64,000 bases of DNA from Pseudomonas sp. SID14000 (GCF_002165135.1 NZ_NFZQ01000013.1:62001-126000); one strand, 5' to 3'. Positions 36,558 through 45,782 are shown, counted from the first letter of the stretch. The notes: generated by a model not told the origin, from the sequence alone. Translations and numbers: made by a program.

Positions 36558-36803
36558 GTGCAACTCCACAAATCGCCGTACCATCCTGGATACAGGCTGG
36601 ACGAAAAACCCGCCCCGCACACGCCAAATGCGTAAGCGGTTTTTGCCAGGCAGCCGGCAAAACCTGCCCCTGGATGAAAAATCGCGGAGTATACCGCAGC
36701 ACCGCCCAGCGCAGGGCACCACAGCGATAGACGTTCCCTTTGCCCCGCTGCCGTCGCAAGGTGCTAGAATTCGTTATCGTTTATTCCCCAAGGTAGCCCT
36801 GTA

Positions 36804-37391
36804 ATGTCCTTCGCCGAGCAACTGACCCGCCTGCAAGCCTTCCTCGACGCCGACGAGCTGCACGAAGAAGCGCTGGACTATGTCGCCGCCCACGGCTACC
36901 TCACCGCTCTGTCGATCAATGCCGAGGAAGTGCCCGAACGCGAGTGGATCGACGCCCTGTTCGCCGAAGAGCCGCACTACGCCAGCGACGCTCAGCGCAC
37001 CGAGATCGAGGCCACCCTGGTGGCGCTCAAGGCGCACATCGCACGCCAGCTGGCCAGCGACGACGAGTTCGAGCTGCCATGCGATCTCGACCTGACCGAC
37101 GAGCCGGACGATTCCGACTTGCGCGGCTGGTGCATCGGCTTCATGGAAGGCGTATTCCTGCGTGAAGAGGCCTGGTTCGAGAACGCCGAGGAAGAAGTCA
37201 GCGAGATGCTGTTGCCGATCATGGTCGGCTCGGGCCTGTTCGACGAGCAGCCAGAGTTCGCCGACATCGCCAGCAATGCCAACCTGCAGGACGACATGAT
37301 CGTACAGATCCCCGAAGCGCTGACTGCGCTGTTCCTGCTGCTGCACGCCCCTGACGAAAAGCCGGCGCTGCTAAAGCCACGCCACCACTAA
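36804..37391 (+). CDS. UPF0149/YecA-family protein
   Basis: A 195-residue acidic protein with the UPF0149 (YgfB/YecA) pattern: N-terminal FAEQLTRLQAFLDADELHEEALDYVAAHGYLTAL and the conserved GWCIGFMEGVFLREEAWFE. No SEC-C zinc motif is seen at the C-terminus. Function is unclear; P. aeruginosa YgfB, a related family member, affects AmpD expression. It is divergent from recQ and followed 7 bp later by the YbaN-like gene. Confidence 0.85.
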   Translation: MSFAEQLTRLQAFLDADELHEEALDYVAAHGYLTALSINAEEVPEREWIDALFAEEPHYASDAQRTEIEATLVALKAHIARQLASDDEFELPCDLDLTDEPDDSDLRGWCIGFMEGVFLREEAWFENAEEEVSEMLLPIMVGSGLFDEQPEFADIASNANLQDDMIVQIPEALTALFLLLHAPDEKPALLKPRHH

Positions 37392-37398
37392 GTCGCCT

Positions 37399-37764
37399 GT
37401 GCGCTACCTGCTGCTGGCCACCGGCTGGCTCAGCGTCGCGTTGGGGGTGTTGGGGATTTTCCTGCCGGTATTGCCCACCACCCCGTTCCTGCTATTGGCG
37501 GCAGCTTGCTTTGCCCGCAGCTCGCCGCGCTTTCACCACTGGCTGGTCCATCACCCCAAGCTCGGGCCATGGATCCGTGACTACCTCAGTGGTGAAGGCA
37601 TCCCCCTCAAAGGCAAGGTCTACGCCATCGGCCTGATGTGGGCCAGCATCGGCCTGTCGTGCTATCTGGTGCCCCTGTTCTGGGCACGCACCTTCATGTT
37701 GACCAGCGCCGTACTGGTGAGCCTGTACATTCTCAGTCAGAAAACCCTGCACAAGCCAAAGTGA
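37399..37764 (+). CDS. YbaN-like DUF454 inner-membrane protein
   Basis: A 121-residue protein starting with GTG (37399) and having four hydrophobic helices. The N-terminus (M)RYLLLATGWLSVALGVLGIFLPVLPTTPFLLLAAACFARSS is the DUF454 hallmark, with the PTTPF motif. E. coli YbaN is of unknown role. It follows the UPF0149 gene by 7 bp, so both are likely one operon. Confidence 0.88.
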   Translation: MRYLLLATGWLSVALGVLGIFLPVLPTTPFLLLAAACFARSSPRFHHWLVHHPKLGPWIRDYLSGEGIPLKGKVYAIGLMWASIGLSCYLVPLFWARTFMLTSAVLVSLYILSQKTLHKPK

Positions 37765-38076
37765 CAATATTTTGTCGCCAGATATCAATTTCGCCTAACT
37801 GACATCTCCCTTAGCCGAAATAATTCTGGAACCGTTCGTAAGCCTTGTATTCATTAGCTTTAAAGGCTTTTCGAGGTGCTCTTTTCCATGCTTTTTCCGC
37901 TGTCACATTAGACATTTTATGTCTTATATGGCAATTTGATATGAAGAAATCTTCTTATCTATCGCGTTGAATGTACTTAGCTGTGTTGTTAAAAACCTGC
38001 AACACTATACGCGATAACTTTATCGTCATTTTTTTGGCGAGCAGCAGGATCAATTCCAGGATCAGGGAGATGTACC
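37765..38076. other. AT-rich promoter region of lapE
   Basis: About 312 bp, clearly richer in A+T than the genes around it. It holds two perfect palindromes: AGACAT-TTT-ATGTCT (37910-37924) and CGATAA-CT-TTATCG (38012-38025), the latter about 50 bp before the ATG. The stretch GATCAGGGAGATGTACC supplies the Shine-Dalgarno site. No small gene was recognised. Confidence 0.6.
38012..38025. promoter_or_regulatory. Perfect 14-bp palindrome upstream of lapE
   Basis: CGATAACTTTATCG is an exact palindrome with a 2-bp centre. It lies in the expected operator or core promoter zone of lapE. The binding factor is unknown. Confidence 0.4.
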
Positions 38077-39435
38077 ATGCGCGTTTTGAACCCCATCACC
38101 AGTGCATTACTGTTGGCCCTGGCGAGTGCCAACGTACAGGCGATGTCGATCACCGAGGCGGTCCAGAGCGCCGTGGACTACCATCCGCAAGTCAGCTCCA
38201 ACCGCAACAGCAAGCTGTCGGCCGATGAAGATGTGAAGTTTGCGCGTGGTGGCTACTACCCTTCCGTGGATTTGGTCGCTGGCTATGGCCGCCAGCGTTC
38301 GGACAACACCACTACTCGTGCCGAGGGCAACCATAACAAGGAAACCCTCAATTACACCCAGTCCGAGCTGCGCCTGCGGCAGATGATCTTCGACGGTTTC
38401 AACACCTCGAATGAAGTGGGCCGCACCGAAGCGGTCTCCACTTCCCGCGCCTACTACACCCAGGCCGTTGCCCAGGATGTCGCCCTGCGTGCAGTCGAGG
38501 TGTATCTGGAAGTGCTCAAGCGCCGTGAACTGGTGACCCTGGCCAGGAACAACCTGCAAGCCCACCTGCGGGTCAACGACCAGATCGGCCTGCGCAACGA
38601 GCGCGGCGTCGGCAGCACCGCCGACCTTGACCAGTCCCGCGCACGTCGCGCCCTGGCGGAAAACAACCTGGACACCGCCGAAGTCGACCTGGCCGATGCC
38701 GAGGCCAACTTCTTCAGCGTCGTCGGCCGTATGCCGGACGAGCTGGAAAGCCCGCAGACCATCAAGGGCGAGGTGCCTGGCACCCTAGATGAGGCCCGTG
38801 ACGGCATGCGCCAGAACAACCCGTACATCAAGTCTGCCCAGGCTGACGTGAATGCTGCCGAGCAGCAGTACGAAGTGGCCAAATCGACCTTCTACCCACG
38901 CTTCGACGCCATTCTGGCCACAGGTGCCAACAACAACACCGGCGGCGAGAAAGGCCACAACAACAACGACTGGCAAGCCGGCGTGGAGATGAACTACAAC
39001 CTGTTCCGCGGCGGCAGCGACAAGGCTCGCCTGCAGTCCGACGCGCACAAGATCAACCAGGCCCTGGACATCCGCAACAATGCCCTGCGTGAACTGACCG
39101 AAAACCTGAGCCTGGCGTGGAACGCCATGAACAACGCCAGCAAGCAGCTGCCAACTGCGCGTGAATACGCCGAGACCACCAAGCGCGTGCGTGCCGCCTA
39201 CCAGGACCAGTTCGGCCTGGGCCAGCGTACCCTGCTGGACGTGCTGGACAGTGAGAACGAGCTGTACAACGCCGACCGCCGCTACACCGAAGTGCGTTAC
39301 ACCGAGGAGTTCTCGCGTTACCGCGTGCTGGCGACCATGGGCGAGCTGCTGAGCAAGCAACGTATTTCGCTGCCGCCGGAAGCGCTGGCGACCACCGAAG
39401 TACGCACCGAGGCGCGTTTGCCTGAGATGCGTTGA
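38077..39435 (+). CDS. lapE: LapE, TolC-like outer-membrane channel of the LapA adhesin type I secretion system
   Basis: A 452-residue TolC-family outer-membrane protein. The signal peptide is residues 1-22 (ending NVQA before MSITEAVQ), followed by the two repeats of the alpha-barrel tunnel (for example YYPSVDLVAGYGRQRS and DFNLFRGG-like YNLFRGGSDKARLQS) and conserved ends (FGLGQRTLLDVLDSENELY). It closely matches the P. putida AggA/LapE product. It exports large biofilm adhesins such as LapA together with LapB and LapC, which are not near here; that an unlinked channel gene serves them is known in P. putida. Spacing suggests its own promoter. Confidence 0.87.
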   Translation: MRVLNPITSALLLALASANVQAMSITEAVQSAVDYHPQVSSNRNSKLSADEDVKFARGGYYPSVDLVAGYGRQRSDNTTTRAEGNHNKETLNYTQSELRLRQMIFDGFNTSNEVGRTEAVSTSRAYYTQAVAQDVALRAVEVYLEVLKRRELVTLARNNLQAHLRVNDQIGLRNERGVGSTADLDQSRARRALAENNLDTAEVDLADAEANFFSVVGRMPDELESPQTIKGEVPGTLDEARDGMRQNNPYIKSAQADVNAAEQQYEVAKSTFYPRFDAILATGANNNTGGEKGHNNNDWQAGVEMNYNLFRGGSDKARLQSDAHKINQALDIRNNALRELTENLSLAWNAMNNASKQLPTAREYAETTKRVRAAYQDQFGLGQRTLLDVLDSENELYNADRRYTEVRYTEEFSRYRVLATMGELLSKQRISLPPEALATTEVRTEARLPEMR

Positions 39436-39450
39436 TCGGGTTCGAGGTAG

Positions 39451-39560
39451 CCGGGGCCGCTTTGCGGCCCTTTCGCGACACAAGGCCGCTCCCACAGGTA
39501 AGCGCGCAGTTCAAACTGTAGGAGCAGCCTTGTGCTGCGAATGGGCTGCAAAGCAGCCCC
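39451..39560. repeat. REP-like units of two families in tandem
   Basis: One GGCCCTTTCGCGACACAAGGCCGCTCCCACAGGT unit (39456-39499) is followed by a GTAGGAGCAGCCTTGTGCTGCG unit (39518-39541) and a GGGCTGCAAAGCAGCCCC hairpin (39544-39561), downstream of lapE. Confidence 0.75.
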
Positions 39561-39566
39561 CTGCCC

Positions 39567-40166
39567 TCACTCGCTACCATGATTACGCTGAAACGTCTCC
39601 ACGCCCATGGCCCTGATCTGCCCTTCGATCAACGCCTCGAACGGCGCCAGCAACGCATCGAAGCAGGCCGGTTGCTCAAGCGCATTAAGCGCTCCCACCA
39701 CCGCCTCGATAGTCGATAACGCCCCCGCCTCCGGCGCCTTGCGTAACCGGTAGCGTGAAGGCGCGACAGCCCCCAGCGTCACCCGCGGCAACGTCTCCAG
39801 CAACGGGTTCAGGTACAGCAGCTTGCGCGCCTTGCGCCAGGTGCCGTCAGGCACGATCAGCAACAAGGGTTTGTCTTCAGCCTCGTCATAAGCCGCCAAC
39901 ACCTGGGCATCGTCGCCCGGAAACAGCAGCGCCGGACGGTAGCCGGGGATGGCCAGCAATTCGTTCAGGTCATCGAATACCTCGCCTACCCGCAACTCGG
40001 CATTATTCAGGCCAAGAGCGGCCAGGCGGGCGGTGTTCAGGGCATGGGCGGTTTCACTGGGGTGCTGCAGCAGGATGACGCGGGTGCGGCTGTCGAGCGC
40101 GGGGATCAGTGAGCATAGGCAATGGTCGAGCGGGCGCTGGCAGCGCGCGCAGCGGGGTCTGGGCAT
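39567..40166 (-). CDS. tapT: DTW-domain tRNA-uridine aminocarboxypropyltransferase
   Basis: A 199-residue member of the DTW/TapT (YfiP) family that makes acp3U in tRNA from S-adenosylmethionine. A zinc-binding cysteine cluster CARCQRPLDHCLC lies at residues 5-17, and the DTW-region motif appears as PDGTWRKARKLLYLNP (the family motif, here DGTW) near residue 108. It fits the 200-residue bacterial size. The start MPRPRCARCQRPL is preferred. REP-like repeats flank both ends. The substrate tRNA position (47) is by analogy with E. coli TapT. Confidence 0.82.
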   Translation of the reverse strand: MPRPRCARCQRPLDHCLCSLIPALDSRTRVILLQHPSETAHALNTARLAALGLNNAELRVGEVFDDLNELLAIPGYRPALLFPGDDAQVLAAYDEAEDKPLLLIVPDGTWRKARKLLYLNPLLETLPRVTLGAVAPSRYRLRKAPEAGALSTIEAVVGALNALEQPACFDALLAPFEALIEGQIRAMGVETFQRNHGSE

Positions 40167-40202
40167 GGGGTTCTCCTTGGCGGGAACAGTTTGCCACAGA
40201 AC

Positions 40203-40310
40203 CGGGGCCCGCTTTGCGGGCCATTCGCAGCACAAGGCTGCTCCTACACGGGATCGGGTTGCCTTTGCAGGAGCAGCCTTGCGCTGCGAAAGGGGCGCAA
40301 GGCGGCCCCG
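40203..40310. repeat. Inverted REP-like pair (GTAGGAGCAGCCTTGTGCTG type)
   Basis: CGCTTTGCGGGCCATTCGCAGCACAAGGCTGCTCC and the near inverse GAGCAGCCTTGCGCTGCGAAAGG. It lies between the two minus-strand genes tapT and the aer-type receptor. Confidence 0.8.
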
Positions 40311-40316
40311 GCAATC

Positions 40317-41882
40317 TCAACGGTTGAACCGCTCCGCCAGGCTATGCAGGTACTCGGCCATGCGCTCCAGGTCCTGGCTGATTTCCGCGCCCTGCCTGGC
40401 CTGCCCGGCACTCTGATCGCACAGATGGGCAATCCTCACGATCTGCTGGTTGATGTCCTCGGCCACATGGCTCTGCTGCTCCGACGCCGTCGCCATCTGC
40501 TGGCTCATGCCGGTGATGCGGCTGACCGCCTGGGCAATCCCGCTCAACGCCGCCTGCACCGCCTCGACACTGTGCACGCTGTCCCGCGAGATCTGCTCAC
40601 CACGGTTCGCCGTACTGACCGCACGCTCTGCCCCGGCGCGCAACGAGGCGATGATGTGATGGATTTCGTCGGTAGAGGCGCGAGTGCGCTGGGCCAACGA
40701 ACGCACTTCATCCGCCACCACGGCAAACCCGCGCCCCTGTTCGCCGGCGCGTGCCGCTTCAATGGCGGCATTAAGCGCCAGCAGGTTGGTCTGCTCGGCG
40801 ATCGAGGTGATCACATCGACCACGCTGCCGATCGACTGGGTCTGCTCGGCCAACGCGTTCACCGCCTGGCCAATGTCATTGACTGCATCGCTCATGCTAC
40901 CCATGGCTTTCAGGCTCTGCAGGGCCAGCTCGCTGCCCTGCTGCGCCAGCTGGTCGGCATCGCCCGCTGCGTGCGCCGTGCTCTGCACGTTGTGGGTAAC
41001 CTCCTGGATGGTCGCCGCCATCTGCGCAATGGCGGTAGCGGACTGATCGGTCTCGTTGCGCTGGCGGTCGAGCATCTGTGCCTGGGCATCGGACAACTCG
41101 GACGACTGCGCCGCCCGTGACTTCACGCCGACCCCGGCATCCACCAGGCGGGTCAAGGCCGTTTGCAGGCGTGCTTCCTCACTGATGATGGCCAGGTCGA
41201 GCTGGCCTTGCAGGCCCGGGTTGTCGCTGTAGGTCAGCGCCACCAGCGGGCTGGTGAAGGCCTTGGGGTGCTCTGCAAGGGTGCGCCGGACAGCCTGGTT
41301 CTGCCGGTGCTCGACCAGGTACCAGGCCAGCAGCAGGCTGGCCATCAATACCCCGAGCGCCGCGTAAGGCGGCAGCCACAGATAGCCCACAGCCGACAGC
41401 AGGCCTGCGCCGATCAATGGCCAGCCGTGGCCCAAGCCACGCCCCAGGCGGGCCGCCCACGGCACCGGCGCGCGGCCGGCCCGCAAACGCGTGTACAACG
41501 CCTCGGCGCGGCGGATCTGCTCGCGCGTGGGCACCGAGCGCACAGACTCGTAGCCACTGATGCGGCCCTGCTCGTAGATGGCCGTGACATAGGCACTGAC
41601 CCAGTAGTAGTCACCGTTCTTCGCCCGGTTCTTGACCACACCCATCCACGGTTTGCCCTGTTTGATGGTTTCCCACATGTGGCCGAACACCGCCGGCGGC
41701 ATGTCCGGATGGCGCACCAGGTTGTGAGGCTGGCCGACCAGCTCGTCGTAGGTGAACCCGCTGATCGCCACGAACGCGTCGTTGCAGTAGGTGATGCGGC
41801 TGTTGAGGTCAGTGGTGGAAATCAGGCGTTGATCGTTGGGAAAGGTTCTTTCGCGCTCAGTGACGGGCAAATTCATGCGCAT
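40317..41882 (-). CDS. aer3: Aer-family aerotaxis chemoreceptor with PAS sensor
   Basis: A 521-residue methyl-accepting-type receptor. The N-terminal PAS domain (about 10-125) begins MRMNLPVTERERTFPNDQRL and has the FAD-pocket features YYWVSAYVTAIY and GFTYDELVGQPHNLVRHPDMP typical of Aer. Two hydrophobic segments (about 160-205) anchor it, and the C-terminal signalling hairpin EQTNLLALNAAIEAARAGEQGRGFAVVADEVR is complete. It has no periplasmic domain. The symbol aer3 follows the P. putida KT2440 paralogue at this locus. It would sense redox or energy status and signal to CheA. Confidence 0.86.
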   Translation of the reverse strand: MRMNLPVTERERTFPNDQRLISTTDLNSRITYCNDAFVAISGFTYDELVGQPHNLVRHPDMPPAVFGHMWETIKQGKPWMGVVKNRAKNGDYYWVSAYVTAIYEQGRISGYESVRSVPTREQIRRAEALYTRLRAGRAPVPWAARLGRGLGHGWPLIGAGLLSAVGYLWLPPYAALGVLMASLLLAWYLVEHRQNQAVRRTLAEHPKAFTSPLVALTYSDNPGLQGQLDLAIISEEARLQTALTRLVDAGVGVKSRAAQSSELSDAQAQMLDRQRNETDQSATAIAQMAATIQEVTHNVQSTAHAAGDADQLAQQGSELALQSLKAMGSMSDAVNDIGQAVNALAEQTQSIGSVVDVITSIAEQTNLLALNAAIEAARAGEQGRGFAVVADEVRSLAQRTRASTDEIHHIIASLRAGAERAVSTANRGEQISRDSVHSVEAVQAALSGIAQAVSRITGMSQQMATASEQQSHVAEDINQQIVRIAHLCDQSAGQARQGAEISQDLERMAEYLHSLAERFNR

Positions 41883-42022
41883 CTTGGGCAATCCTTGCAG
41901 GATTAAAGGGAGATAGTCATCAGCACACACTGATGTGATATATAGCAGTACGCCATTATGTTGTCGGTCAACAGCGCCAATAATTTAGCGCACGCCGACG
42001 AAATACAGGTCTGCGCTATACC

Positions 42023-42916
42023 TCAGCCCACGTTGAGCTGGCTTTTGAGCAAGTCGCGAAAGGTCTGGATCAACGGCTCACGACTGCGCCCGCGGCGAAT
42101 GATCAGCGAAAACGGCGCCTGGTAACCGAAGGTCGACGGCGACAGCACGCGCAAGTCGCCCTTGTCGACCCAGGCCTGGGCATAGTGCTCGGGCAGGTAG
42201 CCGATGTAGGCCCCGGAGAGAATCAGGATCAACTGCGCCTCCATGCTCTCCACTGTCGCCGCGCTGTGCTTGAAGCCATGCCGGGCCAGCTCGGCCTGGC
42301 TCCAGTAGCCACGCCCGACCATGCGCTGCTGGGTCACCACTTGCTCGGGGATGCGCCGTTCGGCATACAACGGGTGGCGGCTGCTGCAGTACAGCCAATG
42401 CTGCTCACGGTACAGCGGCTGGTAGAGCAGCCCGCTCATGCGCGAGGAAAACGCCCCAATGGCCAGGTCCAGGCGGTTGTCCTGCACGCCCAGTTGCAGC
42501 TCGTAAGGGCTGGACACCGACAGGTGCAGGTGTACCGCCGGGTGTTCCTGGCTATAGGCGCCGATGGCTTCAGCCAGCGGCAAGGCCCGGTCGCCGACCG
42601 TAGAGTCGATCACGCCGAGGTTGAGGGTACCGCGCAACTCGCCCTTGAGGGCAGCCGCGTATTGTTCGAAACCGTCCAGCTCGGCCAGCAGACGCAGGGT
42701 TTCCTGGTGAAACAGCTCGCCCTTGCTGGTCAGGCTGAAACCGCCACGGCCGCGGTGGCACAGCACGATCCCCAAGGCGCCTTCCAGTTGGCTCATGTAG
42801 GTACTGATAGCCGAGGTCGACAGGTTCAGCTCACGCTGGGCGTTGGCGAAGCCCTGGTGGCGCACCACGCTGACGAAGATGCGCAGCAGTTTCAGGTCGG
42901 GCAGGGTCGAGGCCAT
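42023..42916 (-). CDS. gbuR: LysR-family regulator of the ureohydrolase gene (GbuR-like)
   Basis: A 297-residue LysR protein beginning MASTLPDLKLLRIFVSVVRHQG. A helix-turn-helix (about 8-65) and a substrate-binding domain follow. It diverges from the ureohydrolase gene, 226 bp apart, and a perfect inverted repeat between them is a good operator. This layout, with a PAS chemoreceptor on the other side, matches gbuR/gbuA in P. aeruginosa, where GbuR activates guanidinobutyrase in response to 4-guanidinobutyrate. The name is by synteny; ligand not proved here. Confidence 0.75.
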   Translation of the reverse strand: MASTLPDLKLLRIFVSVVRHQGFANAQRELNLSTSAISTYMSQLEGALGIVLCHRGRGGFSLTSKGELFHQETLRLLAELDGFEQYAAALKGELRGTLNLGVIDSTVGDRALPLAEAIGAYSQEHPAVHLHLSVSSPYELQLGVQDNRLDLAIGAFSSRMSGLLYQPLYREQHWLYCSSRHPLYAERRIPEQVVTQQRMVGRGYWSQAELARHGFKHSAATVESMEAQLILILSGAYIGYLPEHYAQAWVDKGDLRVLSPSTFGYQAPFSLIIRRGRSREPLIQTFRDLLKSQLNVG

Positions 42917-42970
42917 GGTGCAACGGTTCCGCAAGGGTATTTGCCCGCAGTCTAACCGCTCTGCCGGCCT

Positions 42971-42994
42971 TTAGTTCAGAAATTCCTGAACTAA
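42971..42994. promoter_or_regulatory. Inverted-repeat operator between the LysR gene and gbuA
   Basis: Arms TTAGTTCAG (42971-42979) and CTGAACTAA (42986-42994) are exact reverse complements around a 6-bp centre. A LysR-type site (T-N11-A core) fits within it. It is 55 bp from the regulator start and about 150 bp from the gbuA start. Confidence 0.7.
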
Positions 42995-43141
42995 GTATTT
43001 GCCGGTAGCGATTCTTCCCCGGCGCTACCTTCAGCAGACTTGGCCGAAATGTCCCTGCCCGCCGGCAAGACCACACCTGAAAGGCGCGCGGCGGCACAGG
43101 TTCGAACAAACAGAACAATCGACCGACTGATGAGGCCCACC

Positions 43142-44092
43142 GTGGACAAGATCCTCCACCAACCACTGGGCGGCAACGAAATGCCGCGTTTCGGCGGCAT
43201 CGCCACCATGCTCCGCCTCCCCCACCTGCAAAGTGCCGAGGGCCTGGACGCCGCCTTCATCGGCGTGCCACTGGACATCGGCACCTCGCTGCGCTCCGGC
43301 ACCCGCTTTGGCCCACGGCAGATCCGCGCCGAATCGGTGATGATCCGCCCGTACAACATGGCCACCGGAGCTGCACCGTTCGACTCGCTGTCGGTGGCCG
43401 ATATCGGTGACGTGGCGATCAACACTTTCAACCTGCTGGACGCCGTGCGCATCATCGAAGAAGCGTATGACGAGATCCTCGAGCACAACATCATCCCGCT
43501 GACCCTGGGTGGCGACCACACCATTACCCTGCCCATCCTGCGCGCCCTGCACAAGAAGCACGGCAAGATCGGCCTGGTGCACATCGATGCCCATGCCGAC
43601 GTCAACGACCACATGTTCGGCGAGAAGATCGCCCACGGCACCACCTTCCGCCGCGCCGTTGAAGAAGGCCTGCTCGATTGCGAGCGCGTGGTGCAGATCG
43701 GCCTGCGTGCCCAAGGCTATACCGCCGATGACTTCAACTGGAGCCGCCGCCAGGGCTTCCGCGTGGTCCAGGCCGAAGAGTGCTGGCACAAGTCGCTGGA
43801 ACCGTTGATGGCCGAAGTACGGGAAAAGGTCGGCGGCGGCCCGGTGTACCTGTCGTTCGACATCGACGGCATCGACCCAGCCTGGGCGCCTGGTACTGGT
43901 ACCCCGGAAATCGGCGGCTTGACCACCATCCAGGCGATGGAGATCATTCGCGGCTGCCACGGCCTGGACCTGATCGGCTGTGACCTCGTCGAAGTCTCCC
44001 CGCCTTACGACACCACCGGCAACACCTCGCTGCTCGGTGCCAACCTGCTGTTCGAGATGCTTTGCGTGCTACCGGGCGTAGTGCGTCGGTAA
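43142..44092 (+). CDS. gbuA: Guanidinobutyrase/agmatinase-family ureohydrolase (GbuA-like)
   Basis: A 316-residue manganese enzyme of the arginase/agmatinase family. Metal ligands are His126 (GGDHT), Asp149, His151 and Asp153 (HIDAHAD), and Asp240 and Asp242 (SFDIDGID). The GTG at 43142 is chosen (GAGG 7 bases upstream and the family N-terminus (M)DKILHQPLGGNEMPRFGG); an ATG at 43130 is possible. It hydrolyses a guanidino compound to an amine and urea. Synteny with P. aeruginosa gbuA (LysR divergent, receptor neighbour) points to 4-guanidinobutyrate, an intermediate in the arginine dehydrogenase route, rather than agmatine. The symporter downstream would import it. Confidence 0.85.
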   Translation: MDKILHQPLGGNEMPRFGGIATMLRLPHLQSAEGLDAAFIGVPLDIGTSLRSGTRFGPRQIRAESVMIRPYNMATGAAPFDSLSVADIGDVAINTFNLLDAVRIIEEAYDEILEHNIIPLTLGGDHTITLPILRALHKKHGKIGLVHIDAHADVNDHMFGEKIAHGTTFRRAVEEGLLDCERVVQIGLRAQGYTADDFNWSRRQGFRVVQAEECWHKSLEPLMAEVREKVGGGPVYLSFDIDGIDPAWAPGTGTPEIGGLTTIQAMEIIRGCHGLDLIGCDLVEVSPPYDTTGNTSLLGANLLFEMLCVLPGVVRR

Positions 44093-44256
44093 ACGACGGC
44101 CCTTTGTAGGAGCGGCCGCAGTACTTGCTACACCCCGGCAGGAGCCATGAGGGAGGGCCACAGAGGCCCGCCAACAACACGACAAGACCGCCGGGCGCCG
44201 TGAACCCCGCCCGCGTGGTCGATCTCGCCATAATAAAGATAATCGGGAGACCCCCA

Positions 44257-45636
44257 ATGGCCTTGGACATCATTGTTGTAATGATCTACACCGTCGGCAT
44301 GCTCGGGCTTGGCTGGTATGGCATGCGGCGTGCGAAAACCCATGAAGACTACCTGGTAGCCGGGCGCAACCTCGGCCCGGTCCTGTACATGGGCACCATG
44401 GCCACCACCGTGCTCGGTGGCGCTTCCACCGTTGGCACCGTGCGCCTGGGCTACGTCCACGGCATCTCCGGCTTCTGGCTGTGTGCAGCCCTGGGCCTGG
44501 GCATCATCGCGCTGAACCTGTTCCTGGCCAAACCCCTGCTGCGCCTGCGCATCTTCACCGTGACCCAGGTGCTGGAACAGCGCTACAACCCCACCGCACG
44601 CCAGGCCAGCGCGGTGATCATGCTGGCTTATGCGCTGATGATCGGCGTGACCTCGACCTTGGCCATGGCCACCGTATTGCAGGTGCTGCTGGACCTGCCG
44701 TTCTGGGCCTCGCTACTGCTCGGCGGCGGTGTGGTGGTGCTGTACTCCACCATCGGCGGCATGTGGTCGCTGACCCTGACCGACATCGTACAGTTCGTGA
44801 TCAAGACCGTCGGCCTGATGTTCATCCTGCTGCCCGTGTGCCTGTACAAGGCCGGTGGCTGGGACACTCTGGTAGCCAAGCTGCCGGCAGCCAGCTTCCA
44901 GCTGACCACCATTGGCTGGGACACCATCATCACCTACTTCCTGATTTACTTCTTCGGCATCCTCATCGGCCAGGACATCTGGCAGCGGGTGTTCACTGCC
45001 CGTGACGAGAAGGTCTGCCAGCGTGCCGGCACCACTGCCGGTGTTTACTGCGTACTGTACGGCCTGGCCTGCGCCACGATCGGCATGGCTGCGCACGTGC
45101 TGATGCCCGACCTGGCCAACCCGAACAATGCCTTTGCCGAGATGATCAAGACCACCCTGCCCGATGGCATCCGTGGCTTGCTGATGGCGGCGGCGCTGGC
45201 TGCCATGATGTCTACCGCCAGCGCCGGTCTGCTGGCTGCGTCGACCACCCTGACCGAAGACCTGCTGCCCAAGCTGCGTGGCGGCAAGCAATCGAGCCTG
45301 GGCGTCAGCCGCCTGTTCACCCTGCTCACCGGGCTGGTGGTGCTGGGCATCGCCCTGATGGTGAACGATGTGATCAACGCCCTGACTTTGGCCTACAACC
45401 TGCTGGTCGGCGGCATGCTGATTCCGCTGATTGGCGCCATCTTCTGGAAGCGTGCAACCACTTCCGGGGCGATCGCCAGCATGTCGCTGGGCTTTGCTAC
45501 GGCGCTGCTGTTCATGTTCAAGGATGGGCTGGAGGCCAATACGCCGATCTATTACAGCCTGGCGGTTGGCCTGGTGAGTTTTGTGGTCGTTAGCCTGATG
45601 TCGCGTAAATCGGTGGCGGCGGTGAAGCTGGCCTGA
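44257..45636 (+). CDS. Sodium:solute symporter (SSS family)
   Basis: A 459-residue inner-membrane symporter with about twelve to thirteen hydrophobic helices and the SSS-family features YLVAGRNLGP and GGASTVGTVRLGYVHGISGFW. The start ATG at 44257 has GGGAGA five bases upstream; longer in-frame starts lack a signal or similarity. Located 164 bp after gbuA in the same direction, it probably imports the guanidino compound or its product. Ligand inferred only. Confidence 0.85.
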   Translation: MALDIIVVMIYTVGMLGLGWYGMRRAKTHEDYLVAGRNLGPVLYMGTMATTVLGGASTVGTVRLGYVHGISGFWLCAALGLGIIALNLFLAKPLLRLRIFTVTQVLEQRYNPTARQASAVIMLAYALMIGVTSTLAMATVLQVLLDLPFWASLLLGGGVVVLYSTIGGMWSLTLTDIVQFVIKTVGLMFILLPVCLYKAGGWDTLVAKLPAASFQLTTIGWDTIITYFLIYFFGILIGQDIWQRVFTARDEKVCQRAGTTAGVYCVLYGLACATIGMAAHVLMPDLANPNNAFAEMIKTTLPDGIRGLLMAAALAAMMSTASAGLLAASTTLTEDLLPKLRGGKQSSLGVSRLFTLLTGLVVLGIALMVNDVINALTLAYNLLVGGMLIPLIGAIFWKRATTSGAIASMSLGFATALLFMFKDGLEANTPIYYSLAVGLVSFVVVSLMSRKSVAAVKLA

Positions 45637-45649
45637 TAGATCCCGGCTG

Positions 45650-45762
45650 CCTGTACTGGCCCTTTCGCGGGTAAACCCGCTCCCACAGGTACCCCACAGC
45701 ACTTGAGGCCTGTGATATTCCTGTGGGAGCGGGTTTACCCGCGAAGAGGCCGGTACAGGCAA
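45650..45762. repeat. Inverted pair of REP elements
   Basis: CCTTTCGCGGGTAAACCCGCTCCCACAGG and its inverse after the symporter gene, arms extending to CCTGTACTGGC / CCGGTACAGG. Confidence 0.9.
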
Positions 45763-45782
45763 CACACAACTGACAGACACAA

